64,000 bases of DNA from Flaviramulus_B aquimarinus. Lineage in GTDB: Bacteria > Bacteroidota > Bacteroidia > Flavobacteriales > Flavobacteriaceae. The stretch covers positions 434,001-498,000 of the forward strand of contig NZ_BAABJH010000002.1 of the NCBI RefSeq assembly GCF_039543205.1, in the 5' to 3' direction. The translations under genes and the position numbers were made by a program. Within the stretch, counting starts at the first letter, position 1. Each line of letters starts with the position of its first letter. Under the pieces are notes generated by a model. It did no database searches. It saw only the letters and a program-made list of their open reading frames with translations, and was not told the origin of the DNA. This document shows positions 7,737 through 16,132 of the stretch, in pieces.

Positions 7737-8345
7737 ATGTTTGAAACTATTTCTAATACTATAAATACACTAGAAATCACTGAAATTTCAGAAGAAAGAA
7801 AAGCGATACTAAATCCTTTAATAAGCTATATAAAAGATAAGGTTAAAACGGACTCGCCTATTCGTTTAAATTTTATTTGCACACATAACTCACGCCGCAG
7901 TCATTTGTCACAAATATGGGCGCAAACCATGGCGACACGTTATAACGTCAGCAAAGTTTCATGCTATTCCGGAGGGACTGAAGCTACGGCTATGTTTCCA
8001 AAAGTAGGAGAAACTTTAGCTAATCAAGGGTTTCAGATTATCAAGCTTTCAGAAGAAGACAATCCTGTTTATAGTATTAAGTTTTCAGAAAATGACCCTG
8101 CTGTTATAGCGTTTTCGAAACAGTTTAGTGATGACTTTAACCCTGCTTCAGAATTTGCAGCTATTATGACTTGCTCATCAGCAGACAAAGGTTGTCCTAT
8201 GGTTTTTGGATGCGATACCCGTATAGCCATAACTTATGAAGATCCAAAAAAATCTGACGGCACACCTCAACAGGCAGAAACATATTTGAACAGGAGTTTA
8301 GAAATAGCAACAGAAATGAAGTTTGTATTTTCTAGTTTAAGGTAG
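7737..8345 (+). CDS. Arsenate reductase-like low-molecular-weight PTP family protein
   Basis: A 202-residue protein of the low-molecular-weight protein tyrosine phosphatase superfamily. It has the phosphate-binding loop FICTHNSRRS (C-X5-R, near residues 47-56) followed by a helix. Further Cys residues occur in AIMTCSSADKGCP and FGCDTR and could serve in thiol relay. Thioredoxin-dependent ArsC enzymes share the fold and reduce arsenate to arsenite. The arsR and DUF6428 context supports an arsenic role, but this longer subfamily is biochemically less known. No arsenite efflux gene follows: the next genes are on the other strand. Confidence 0.75.
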   Translation: MFETISNTINTLEITEISEERKAILNPLISYIKDKVKTDSPIRLNFICTHNSRRSHLSQIWAQTMATRYNVSKVSCYSGGTEATAMFPKVGETLANQGFQIIKLSEEDNPVYSIKFSENDPAVIAFSKQFSDDFNPASEFAAIMTCSSADKGCPMVFGCDTRIAITYEDPKKSDGTPQQAETYLNRSLEIATEMKFVFSSLR

Positions 8346-8390
8346 ATATATAAAGCCCTTTATACTAAAAAATAAAGGGCTTTATATATC
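8345..8390. terminator. Bidirectional terminator
   Basis: Perfect 18-base arms (GATATATAAAGCCCTTTA and its complement) around a 10-base A-rich loop. It lies between the convergent phosphatase-like gene (+) and the T9SS protein gene (-). Confidence 0.85.
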
Positions 8391-8409
8391 CAAAAAAGAA
8401 AATCAACTA

Positions 8410-10008
8410 TTAATCTATTATTAATGTTTTACTTTCATTAATACCACCAGAAGAGGTTACTTTAACAAAGTAAGTTCCTTTTTTTAATCTTAGGTTACCA
8501 AGAGACATTTTTTCTGATTTATAATTGCCAGAAAACTTTTTCATACCATAAAAGTCATAAACCTCAACATGATATTTTTTTACTTCTGTACTCAATAAAG
8601 CATTAGTAGGGCAAGGCTCTGGATTGGGCACTAAATTTACAGTAACACCAATCTCTTTCCCTTTATTTGGATTTGGAGAAACCCGTAATGAAAAGTTATT
8701 ATTGCATGGTTCGTTTAAACTTTTAACCGTTACAAACTTTTGCCCAATAGATGTTGTACCACAATCATTTTCTGCCCAACAAACCACAGAATATGTTCCT
8801 GGGCAAGCCCCCCAATTTACTTGAACGGATGTACTAGAAGATGTGTACGGATTCACATTATTTATAGTAGGTCCTGAACCTGCACTACAACCACCAGCAG
8901 GGGTAATCCACCAATAATAAGAGCTAATACCCGACACAGGACTAGCAGACAAATAGGAAACACTGTTTACATACACGCTACTACTGCCACCATTTATACC
9001 ATGGTTGTTAACAGTTGGCGAGCCTACTCCAATATTGTTTTTTGTTATTATTGCCGTTTGCCCACAAGCATTTGTTAAAGTTGCTGAAACCGTAATAATA
9101 CCATTACCAACAGCGGTTAAAACACCTTTATTTTTACTATTTGTGGTCATGGTAGCAACGGCAGGATGTGAAGACGTCCAAGAACTTAATGTCGTACCAG
9201 CAGGTAAATTGTTTACAGAGTATGTAGCCGTTGAACATAATTGATTACTACCAGTAATTTGGTAGACAGGATTGTAACCACCCCTTGTTACTGTAGCCGT
9301 TTTAGTAGGGTAAGCAACACCATTTAAACTTGTGGTTACACTTACATTTGATGGTAAAGAGTTTGGTGAGTTTGGCTCTAAAGTAATACTATTAGTAGTG
9401 GTTGTAAAGCTACCACTTACAGGGCTACCATTACGTTTCCATCCAGAACCTACATTCCAGCTATAACTTAATGTACCAGGTGAGTTATAAACATTGTTTA
9501 CGGTAAATGTTCTCGAACTTGTAGAACCACAAGATATAGTATAAGAATCATCATCTAATTCAAATGTTGGTATTTGTGTTTTAATTAATGGGTATTCACA
9601 GCTATAATAAAAGCCCCCTCCTGTTACAAACTCTAGAAAGACTGTACTTCCAGAAACTTGGATTTCACTTGCCTGTATATCTGTTGTAATAGTACTTGAA
9701 TACATTTCTGAATCATTCCAGAGTGATGATGCTATAGTGGCCGATGTTTTAGTGTTTGCATTCACATTACTACTATATTTTAGCTTAACACGAATCTCTC
9801 CCTCAGAAACTGCCTGATTTTGTGGTTTCTCCAAAGTATAATAAAACACCAAATTATTATTAGCCGTTAAACCAAAATCAACAGTATTGCAATTTTGGAT
9901 TGTAGTTTGGCTATTTAATTGAATTTGATCTAATTCTAAAGTTATTTGACTAAATGATTTTGTTAAAATTAAAAGACATATGATTGTAAAAGTTGTTTTA
10001 ATATTCAT
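8410..10008 (-). CDS. T9SS-secreted protein with Ig/PKD-like domains
   Basis: A 532-residue secreted protein. It has a Sec signal peptide (residues 1-20, ending SFSQ), a series of Ser/Thr/Asn-rich beta-sandwich-like segments that look like Ig-like or PKD-like domains, and a type A T9SS sorting domain over the last ~80 residues (SPNPNKGKE, YDFYGMKKFSGNY, LKKGTYFVKVTSSGG). It should cross the outer membrane by T9SS and be surface-attached or released. No catalytic domain is recognisable, so an adhesin or structural role is possible. The gene upstream (10605) encodes a small outer-membrane barrel, and both are probably co-transcribed. Confidence 0.85.
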   Translation of the reverse strand: MNIKTTFTIICLLILTKSFSQITLELDQIQLNSQTTIQNCNTVDFGLTANNNLVFYYTLEKPQNQAVSEGEIRVKLKYSSNVNANTKTSATIASSLWNDSEMYSSTITTDIQASEIQVSGSTVFLEFVTGGGFYYSCEYPLIKTQIPTFELDDDSYTISCGSTSSRTFTVNNVYNSPGTLSYSWNVGSGWKRNGSPVSGSFTTTTNSITLEPNSPNSLPSNVSVTTSLNGVAYPTKTATVTRGGYNPVYQITGSNQLCSTATYSVNNLPAGTTLSSWTSSHPAVATMTTNSKNKGVLTAVGNGIITVSATLTNACGQTAIITKNNIGVGSPTVNNHGINGGSSSVYVNSVSYLSASPVSGISSYYWWITPAGGCSAGSGPTINNVNPYTSSSTSVQVNWGACPGTYSVVCWAENDCGTTSIGQKFVTVKSLNEPCNNNFSLRVSPNPNKGKEIGVTVNLVPNPEPCPTNALLSTEVKKYHVEVYDFYGMKKFSGNYKSEKMSLGNLRLKKGTYFVKVTSSGGINESKTLIID

Positions 10009-10035
10009 AATTTTTAATGTTTAGAACATCAAAAA

Positions 10036-10605
10036 TTACTTTTCTAAATGTATTTGAAAACCTATGTTAAAGCTTATTCTATCAAATATGATTTCACTGC
10101 CAGAACTAGAGTTTTGGTTGTCGTTTTTATAACTTAAAGTTAACTCTAAACCAACGCTGCTGTTAAAATATAATACAGGACCCATTTTGAATTCAAACGA
10201 CTTTAAATCCCCTGATGCCCCTGACTGATTCTTGGTTTTAGCTAAAAAATAACTAGTATGAGCAAACAAATTGATTCTGTTTTCTGTTTTCAGAAAATAG
10301 TATCTCATAAAAGGACCAATACCATAATTCGTTACATTGTTATTTGCTCCATCAGGATTAGATAAACCCAAGAACGGACTAACACCTACAGCAAATTTAT
10401 CAATGATAAAATAGCCTATGTTAGGGGTAACACGTAAGGAGAAAGCTTTAGTTGTTGAAGTAAAACCACTGCTACTAGTCCCTTCTGATTTATCAATATT
10501 AAGACTAGCATCACCTCCAACCATCCAATTGCCTTTGGTTATTTGAGCGTTAACAGTACATAGTGTTGTAAATACAATAAAGAAAAATAATGTTAATGTT
10601 TTCAT
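10036..10605 (-). CDS. Small outer-membrane beta-barrel protein
   Basis: A 189-residue protein from the ATG at 10605. This start is preferred over one 33 bases upstream because it directly precedes the signal peptide (KTLTLFFFIVFTTLCTVNAQ). The mature part alternates short amphipathic strands and ends in an aromatic-rich strand, typical of an 8-stranded OmpA/OmpW-like barrel (porin family, outer membrane beta-barrel domain). It lies 27 bases upstream of the T9SS-secreted protein gene. The exact role is unknown; it could anchor or assist the secreted partner. Confidence 0.75.
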   Translation of the reverse strand: MKTLTLFFFIVFTTLCTVNAQITKGNWMVGGDASLNIDKSEGTSSSGFTSTTKAFSLRVTPNIGYFIIDKFAVGVSPFLGLSNPDGANNNVTNYGIGPFMRYYFLKTENRINLFAHTSYFLAKTKNQSGASGDLKSFEFKMGPVLYFNSSVGLELTLSYKNDNQNSSSGSEIIFDRISFNIGFQIHLEK

Positions 10606-10717
10606 GTTGTTAATATTAAATAGGTTAAAAATTAGCAATAGCTGTTTTTACCCTGTAAATAAAGCTGTTATTTACAAAGCGCAATAACACTGCATACAAA
10701 TAACCTAAACGTTTTTT

Positions 10718-10791
10718 GTCTATGCAGTCTATAAAAGTCTATGTGGTTATTGGTTGTGGTTAGTCAGTCTATGAAAAATACAGCAGTCTAA
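10718..10791 (+). repeat. Helically spaced GTCTAT repeats
   Basis: GTCTAT occurs at 10718, 10727, 10737 and 10767, and GTCTAA at 10786; the spacings of 9, 10, 30 and 19 bases are near multiples of the DNA helical repeat. An inverted copy (ATAGAC) lies at 10864. The cluster is 110-260 bases upstream of the barrel gene on the - strand and may be a regulator binding array. Confidence 0.45.
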
Positions 10792-11207
10792 AACTGTATT
10801 TGCATTAATAAAAAACTAGCGCTAGCTATAGAGTACTCAATTTGTTCTTAACATCTTTTTTGTATAGACTAAACAATAAATTTGCTTTGAACTATACAAA
10901 TATGAAAAAAAAAAAACATAATTAGCAACTTTTTCCCACAGATTTTTAAAGAATTTTCATTTTACGGATTACCTATAATTATATTAAGGAAAAGTATTAC
11001 TTTTTGAGTTTTTGCAAACAAAAATTTAAACAAACAAAACCTCTACACATACTATAAATATATCAAAATATAAAAGGCTAGTTTTCCCCTTATTAAGAGG
11101 AATAAAAGAATTCCTTGAAACCAACAGCCCTCAAGGCAAGCCACAGATGTATTTTGCTGGTTTTATTTTGACCTTATGGTCAAAAAATCGAAATTCTGTT
11201 ATTTAGA

Positions 11208-11262
11208 TTTCCGTTTTCACGGGAATGACAAGTTCAGCGGAAAGCCCGACGCTAGCATCGGG
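11208..11262. repeat. Paired GC-rich hairpins, possible REP-like element
   Basis: Two hairpins in tandem: TTTCCG/CGGGAA with a 6-base loop (11208-11225), and CCCGACGC/GCATCGGG around TA (11245-11262). The segment is more GC-rich than its surroundings. Sequences like the first (ending CACGGGAATGACA) recur between genes in many flavobacterial genomes, as I recall. Confidence 0.35.
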
Positions 11263-11297
11263 GAATTCTTTTCGATTAAACAAATTCATACAAGAAA

Positions 11298-13127
11298 TTA
11301 ACTTTCATTATTCTCCATAAACTTACGTTCCAATTCTGCTTGAAACTCTTCCATTACTGGTTTTACAGTACTTTCAGGTAAGTCGGCTATGCGAATGTAC
11401 ATCAATCCATCAACAGAGTTATTAAATAAAGGATCGACATTAAAAGCAACTAGGCGCGCATTTTGTTTAATGTATTTTTTTAGTAGCACAGGTAAGCGTA
11501 AAGCGCCTGGCTCTATTTCATCTATAAATTTATCAAATTTGTTTAAATCTGCCTCGGCTTCATCAAAAACAAAATCTTTATCGGCGTCTTTTAATTTGAC
11601 TTTAAACTCTTTTTTAGGGTGCACGTATTGCGCTATATAAGGGTCGTAGTAATGCGATTTCATAAACTCAACCATCAATGATTTTGAGAAATTTGAAAAC
11701 TGATTACTAATACTTACACCGCCTATTAAATACTTGTGTTCAGGATGTCTTAAAGTCGTGTGTACAATACCCTTCCAAAGTAAAAATAAAGGCATTGGTT
11801 TTTGTTGGTATTCGTTGATAATGAAAGCACGACCCATTTCAATAGACTCACTCATCATTTTATAGAGTTCCGGCTCAAATCTAAATAAATCTTGCAAGTA
11901 AAACCCATCGATACCATATTGTTCAAAAATCTTAGAGCCTAAACCCATTCTATAGGCGCCAGCCAGTACATTCTTTTCATTATCCCACAAAAACATATGG
12001 TGGTAATAATTGTCAAATGTATCTAAATCTATCGCTTCATTGGTTCCTTCACCAACTTCTCGAAACGTAATTTCACGCAAACGCCCTATTTCTCTAAGAA
12101 TATTGGGCATTTTACTGGCTTGTGCCAAAAACACCTCATAGTTTTTACTCTCCAAAAGCCTAGAACCATCTTTTCTAAGCGCTTTAACTTCTTCAATCAT
12201 GACCCCATTATCAACAGGTGTGACAATATTTTTAGGTGCTTTTGGCGTTTTTAATGTAGTTGAAATATTATCTAATATTTTTGGTTTATCTTCAAAAGCA
12301 TGAGACAACATATATGTTTTTCGCCTTAAAAATTCCGTAAATTCTTCAAGTGTTCCATGTTCTTTTTGGTCATTTACCGAAATAGGTTTTCCAATTCTAA
12401 CCTTTATGGTACGTCGTTTTTGGGTGAGTAATTCTGACGGCAATTTTGCCGTTCTAAACGTATCACTTAGTTTTGAAAGCTTATAAAACAACTTACTGTT
12501 TTTAGCATGAAAATAAATGGGAACTACCGGCACTTCTGCCTTTTTAACCAATTTCATGGCGGCTTCTTCCCAAGGTCTATCAACTACTAATTTTCCATCG
12601 CGATATGTGGACACTTCCCCAGCAGGAAAAATACCCAATGGGTGTCCGCCTCTTAAATGCAAAATTGAATTTTTAAACCCTGTAAGACTTGACTTTACAT
12701 CTTTTCTGTCCTCAAACGGATTTACAGGCATAATGAATGCTTTTAAAGGCTCAATTCTATGCAATAAAAAATTAGCGATTATTTTAAAATCTTTACGTTG
12801 CTCTAGCATTAATTTTAAAAGTAAAATACCATCAATTCCTCCAAGCGGATGGTTTGAAATAGTAATATATGCACCCTTTTTTGGCAAGCGTTTTAAATCT
12901 TCTTCCGGAATTTCAAATTTTATTTGAAAATCATCTAAAATACCATCTAAAAAAGGTAATTCTTTAAGATGTTTATGGCGATTATATATTCTATTAAGCG
13001 TAGATATTTTAAGGACCTTCATTAAAATCCAACCTATAAAAGTTCCTATAAAGCCATATTTATCTAGCTGTATGGCTTTGGCAACTTCTTTGGCCGTTAC
13101 TAACCCGGTGTCTTGTCGTTTGGTCAT
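11298..13127 (-). CDS. OlsF-like bifunctional acyltransferase (PlsC + GNAT)
   Basis: A 609-residue fusion. The N-terminal half (about residues 70-280) is a PlsC/OlsA-type lysolipid acyltransferase with NHPLGGIDG (the His-Asp acyltransferase motif) and IFPAGEVSTYRDG as the acceptor motif. The C-terminal half (about residues 330-570) resembles OlsB/hemolysin-type N-acyltransferases (REITFREVGEGT, MGRAFIINEYQ). Family knowledge: such fusions (OlsF) acylate an amino acid and then O-acylate it to form ornithine-type aminolipids. The amino-acid substrate in this organism could be ornithine, glycine or another residue. It lies upstream of no obvious partner and is preceded by aspartate kinase. Confidence 0.8.
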   Translation of the reverse strand: MTKRQDTGLVTAKEVAKAIQLDKYGFIGTFIGWILMKVLKISTLNRIYNRHKHLKELPFLDGILDDFQIKFEIPEEDLKRLPKKGAYITISNHPLGGIDGILLLKLMLEQRKDFKIIANFLLHRIEPLKAFIMPVNPFEDRKDVKSSLTGFKNSILHLRGGHPLGIFPAGEVSTYRDGKLVVDRPWEEAAMKLVKKAEVPVVPIYFHAKNSKLFYKLSKLSDTFRTAKLPSELLTQKRRTIKVRIGKPISVNDQKEHGTLEEFTEFLRRKTYMLSHAFEDKPKILDNISTTLKTPKAPKNIVTPVDNGVMIEEVKALRKDGSRLLESKNYEVFLAQASKMPNILREIGRLREITFREVGEGTNEAIDLDTFDNYYHHMFLWDNEKNVLAGAYRMGLGSKIFEQYGIDGFYLQDLFRFEPELYKMMSESIEMGRAFIINEYQQKPMPLFLLWKGIVHTTLRHPEHKYLIGGVSISNQFSNFSKSLMVEFMKSHYYDPYIAQYVHPKKEFKVKLKDADKDFVFDEAEADLNKFDKFIDEIEPGALRLPVLLKKYIKQNARLVAFNVDPLFNNSVDGLMYIRIADLPESTVKPVMEEFQAELERKFMENNES

Positions 13128-13153
13128 GAGTGTAAATGTACTAAATAAACTAT

Positions 13154-14425
13154 TTAGTTGCTACTTGTTACTACTTGAACGGTTTCTTGAGTTAATTGTT
13201 TTAACAGCACGGTTTTACCTGTTTCAATTTGATTTATAGCATTTTGATCGTAATGTCGGATAGTGTAAAGTGATACATTTTCAATGCATGTAACTTTAAA
13301 TTTTGCCTTCAAATGGTGTAACAATTTGTCTAGGTTATTGTAAATATTGTCTATGCAAACCGAAAAACTTATAGCTGAGTTTTGGATAACATCTACCTTC
13401 ATTTTATATAAATGTAATAGATTGAAAATCTCGCTGATGTTTTCTTCAACTATATATGAAAAATCCAATGATGATAGTGAGATCAGGGCTTGATTCTTTT
13501 TTACAATAAAACAAGGCACCATAGGATCTAAAGTTACGTTTTTACCAATTTTAGTACCTGGCAATTCTGGGTTTAAAAAAGATTTGACATATAATGGAAT
13601 TTCTTTTCTCTGCAAAGGCTGCAAGGTTTTTGGATGAATCACGGAGGCACCATAAAAAGCTAATTCTATAGCTTCTCTATAGGATATATTGTTTAGCAAT
13701 TGTGCATTTTCAAAATACCGTGGATCAGCATTTAAAACTCCAGAAACATCTTTCCAAATCGTTACACATTCTGCATTTAAACAATATGCATAAATGGCTG
13801 CTGTATAATCACTACCCTCTCTACCAAGAGTGGTGGTAAAATTATTGGCATCACTGCCTAAAAACCCTTGAGTAATGTTTAAAACTGAGGTATTAAAATT
13901 AGACTCGATTAAGCGTTTGGTATCGCTCCAGTTTACATTGGCACGTCTGTAATAGCTATCTGTTTTTATTTGATTACGGACATCAATCCAATTATTTTTT
14001 ATGCCTATAGAATTTAAATATTCACTAATAATTGTTGTAGATACGAGTTCCCCATAGCCTATTGTTTGATCATACACATAATTGTAATCGGGCGATTTAT
14101 TGGTTTTAAAAAAGCGGCTTAGTTCATCAAAAAAAGCAGCTACTTTTTTAAAAGATGGATGGTTTTCATTCTGATAGCTATCGGAATCAAATAAGTCAAA
14201 CAAAATTTCATTATGGTATTTTTTAACTTCTTGAAGCGCGCTTTGCAATTCAGATTTATTTTCAAAATAATTTTTGATTACGCCTTCTAAAGCATTCGTT
14301 GTTTTTCCCATAGCAGAAACCACAACTAAAGTGTTTTTATAACCTACCTTTTTTAAAACCGAAGCTAAATTTTTTACACCATCGGCATCTTTTACAGAAG
14401 CACCCCCAAACTTAAATACTTGCAT
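13154..14425 (-). CDS. lysC: Aspartate kinase
   Basis: A 423-residue monofunctional aspartokinase. The N-terminus QVFKFGGASVKDADGVKNL is the nucleotide-binding KFGG motif; GYGELVST and TTLGREGSDYTAA are the aspartate and ATP-binding segments; the C-terminal ~130 residues form ACT-type regulatory domains. It phosphorylates aspartate to open the lysine, threonine and methionine pathway. It lacks a homoserine dehydrogenase domain. The GNAT gene upstream ends one base before its start, so they are probably coupled. Confidence 0.88.
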   Translation of the reverse strand: MQVFKFGGASVKDADGVKNLASVLKKVGYKNTLVVVSAMGKTTNALEGVIKNYFENKSELQSALQEVKKYHNEILFDLFDSDSYQNENHPSFKKVAAFFDELSRFFKTNKSPDYNYVYDQTIGYGELVSTTIISEYLNSIGIKNNWIDVRNQIKTDSYYRRANVNWSDTKRLIESNFNTSVLNITQGFLGSDANNFTTTLGREGSDYTAAIYAYCLNAECVTIWKDVSGVLNADPRYFENAQLLNNISYREAIELAFYGASVIHPKTLQPLQRKEIPLYVKSFLNPELPGTKIGKNVTLDPMVPCFIVKKNQALISLSSLDFSYIVEENISEIFNLLHLYKMKVDVIQNSAISFSVCIDNIYNNLDKLLHHLKAKFKVTCIENVSLYTIRHYDQNAINQIETGKTVLLKQLTQETVQVVTSSN

Positions 14426-14426
14426 A

Positions 14427-14906
14427 TTATAATTTTGCTATATAATTTTTAATGCCTGTTTCGCTTAACTGAACCACATCCCAATCTCGCATAACATTTG
14501 CTCCTTTTTTTTCATAAAAGGCAATGGCTGGTTCATTCCAATCCAACACTTCCCAATTGATACGTTTAACGCCTAAATTATGTGCATATTTAATAACTTC
14601 ATCTAAAAGCGCCGTACCTATTCCTGAACCTCGCATGGATTGACTGACTATTAAATCTTCTAAGTGTAAAATTTTACCTTTCCAAGTAGAATAGCGATTA
14701 TAAATTAAAGCAATACCTTCAATTTTTGAATGGCCTTCGGCTACAAAACAATGAAATGCTGGATGCTCACCAAAACCATCGTTCTCTAAATCCTTAACTG
14801 TAACCTCAACGGAATCAGGTTCTTTTTCAAAAACAGCTAATTCTTTAATTAAATCAAGTACTTGAGGCATATCCTCTTTTTTTGCATTTCTAATTGTAAA
14901 GCTCAT
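14427..14906 (-). CDS. GNAT family N-acetyltransferase
   Basis: A 159-residue acetyltransferase with the acetyl-CoA-binding motif A (LIVSQSMRGSGIGTALLDEV, about residues 87-106) and motif B (NWEVLDWNEPAIAFYEKKGA). The overall pattern (FEKEPDSVEVT, HLEDLIV, WEVLDWN) resembles diamine/thialysine N-acetyltransferases of the SAT family. The substrate is therefore possibly a polyamine or small amine, but this is not proven. It lies immediately upstream of aspartate kinase with one base between them, and is divergent from fbp. Confidence 0.85.
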   Translation of the reverse strand: MSFTIRNAKKEDMPQVLDLIKELAVFEKEPDSVEVTVKDLENDGFGEHPAFHCFVAEGHSKIEGIALIYNRYSTWKGKILHLEDLIVSQSMRGSGIGTALLDEVIKYAHNLGVKRINWEVLDWNEPAIAFYEKKGANVMRDWDVVQLSETGIKNYIAKL

Positions 14907-15029
14907 AGTAATTTATAATTAAGTCAAATATAGTTCAAAGTTCATTATTTAATAGCATTTATCTTTGACGAAAACGATGTAGTTAGTTAAAAATTATAGA
15001 TATTTGCACAAATTATAACAAACATTTTT

Positions 15030-16034
15030 ATGTCGCATAAAAAGCAAACTTTAGGAGAGTTTATTATTGAAAACCAATCATCATTTAAATTTTCATCAGG
15101 CGAGTTATCAAGCCTTTTAAATTCAATTCGATTAGCAGCTAAAGTAGTAAACCATGAAGTTAACAAAGCGGGGTTAGTAGATATTATAGGTGCTGTTGGA
15201 GACACTAATATTCAAGGTGAAGATCAGCAAAAACTAGATGTTTATGCCAATGAAAAGTTTATCCAAACGCTTACCAAAAGAAATATTGTTTGCGGAATTG
15301 CTAGTGAAGAAGAAGAAGATTTTATAGCCATTAATAGCCAAGACGAAAACCACCAAAATAAATATATTGTTTTAATTGACCCTTTAGATGGGTCTTCGAA
15401 TATTGATGTTAACGTTTCTGTAGGTACTATTTTTTCTATTTATCGACGAGTAACACCTATTGGGACACCAGTAACTCTTAAAGATTTTTTACAAAAAGGA
15501 AGTGAGCAAGTTGCGGCAGGCTATGTGGTTTATGGAACATCTACCATGTTGGTTTATACAACTGGGCATGGTGTTAACGGATTTACATTAAACCCAGCCA
15601 TAGGGTCGTTTTATTTATCGCATCCAGACATGCAATTTCCAGAGGATGGAAATATTTATTCGGTTAATGAAGGAAACTATATTCACTTTCCCCAAGGCAT
15701 TAAAAATTATATTAAATATTGTCAAAGAGAAGAAGAAGACAGACCTTATACGTCACGATACATAGGATCACTAGTATCTGATTTTCATAGAAATATGATT
15801 AAGGGGGGTATATATTTATATCCGCAGAGTTCAAAAAATCCTAATGGAAAACTACGTTTACTTTATGAATGTAATCCTATGGCCTATTTAGCAGAACAAG
15901 CCAACGGAAAAGCCTGTGATGGGTTTACAAGAATTATGGATATCGAGCCTACAGAATTACACCAACGTGTGCCGTTTATTTGCGGAAGCAAAAATATGGT
16001 TGAAAAAGCTGAGGAGTTTATGCGAAATGCTTAG
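15030..16034 (+). CDS. fbp: Fructose-1,6-bisphosphatase class 1
   Basis: A 334-residue class 1 FBPase, the usual length. The metal-binding segment IDPLDGSSNIDVNVSVGTIFS (near residues 122-142) and the active-site region YGTSTMLVYTTG are intact, as is the late LYECNPMAYLAEQANGKA motif. It hydrolyses fructose-1,6-bisphosphate to fructose-6-phosphate in gluconeogenesis, in the cytoplasm. It is monocistronic: divergent from the GNAT gene and followed by a strong hairpin. Confidence 0.95.
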   Translation: MSHKKQTLGEFIIENQSSFKFSSGELSSLLNSIRLAAKVVNHEVNKAGLVDIIGAVGDTNIQGEDQQKLDVYANEKFIQTLTKRNIVCGIASEEEEDFIAINSQDENHQNKYIVLIDPLDGSSNIDVNVSVGTIFSIYRRVTPIGTPVTLKDFLQKGSEQVAAGYVVYGTSTMLVYTTGHGVNGFTLNPAIGSFYLSHPDMQFPEDGNIYSVNEGNYIHFPQGIKNYIKYCQREEEDRPYTSRYIGSLVSDFHRNMIKGGIYLYPQSSKNPNGKLRLLYECNPMAYLAEQANGKACDGFTRIMDIEPTELHQRVPFICGSKNMVEKAEEFMRNA

Positions 16035-16061
16035 TGCAATTTAATCTTAAAATATGATATA

Positions 16062-16091
16062 AAAAATGCGAACTTTTCAGTTCGCATTTTT
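16062..16091. terminator. Terminator after fbp
   Basis: Stem AAAATGCGAACT/AGTTCGCATTTT with a 4-base loop and a T run on the + strand. It sits between convergent genes and probably works in both directions. Confidence 0.85.
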
Positions 16092-16132
16092 ATTATTCCC
16101 GACTATAGCAGACAATAGCTAGGAATAGCAAC

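Larger units (their letters stand above)
10606..11297. other. Non-coding gap with repeats and hairpins
   Basis: About 690 bases with no convincing gene on either strand. It holds a cluster of short GTCTAT repeats (10718-10791), an inverted copy at 10864, a TTTTGACC/GGTCAAAA hairpin (11166-11185), and two GC-richer hairpins (11208-11225 and 11245-11262). The left part should contain the promoter of the barrel gene on the - strand; the right part is the 3' region of the acyltransferase gene. Confidence 0.6.

Noticed and set aside
10718..10791. Possible CRISPR array in the GTCTAT cluster
   Set aside because: Repeats are only six bases and spacers are not of uniform length; no cas genes are in the window.
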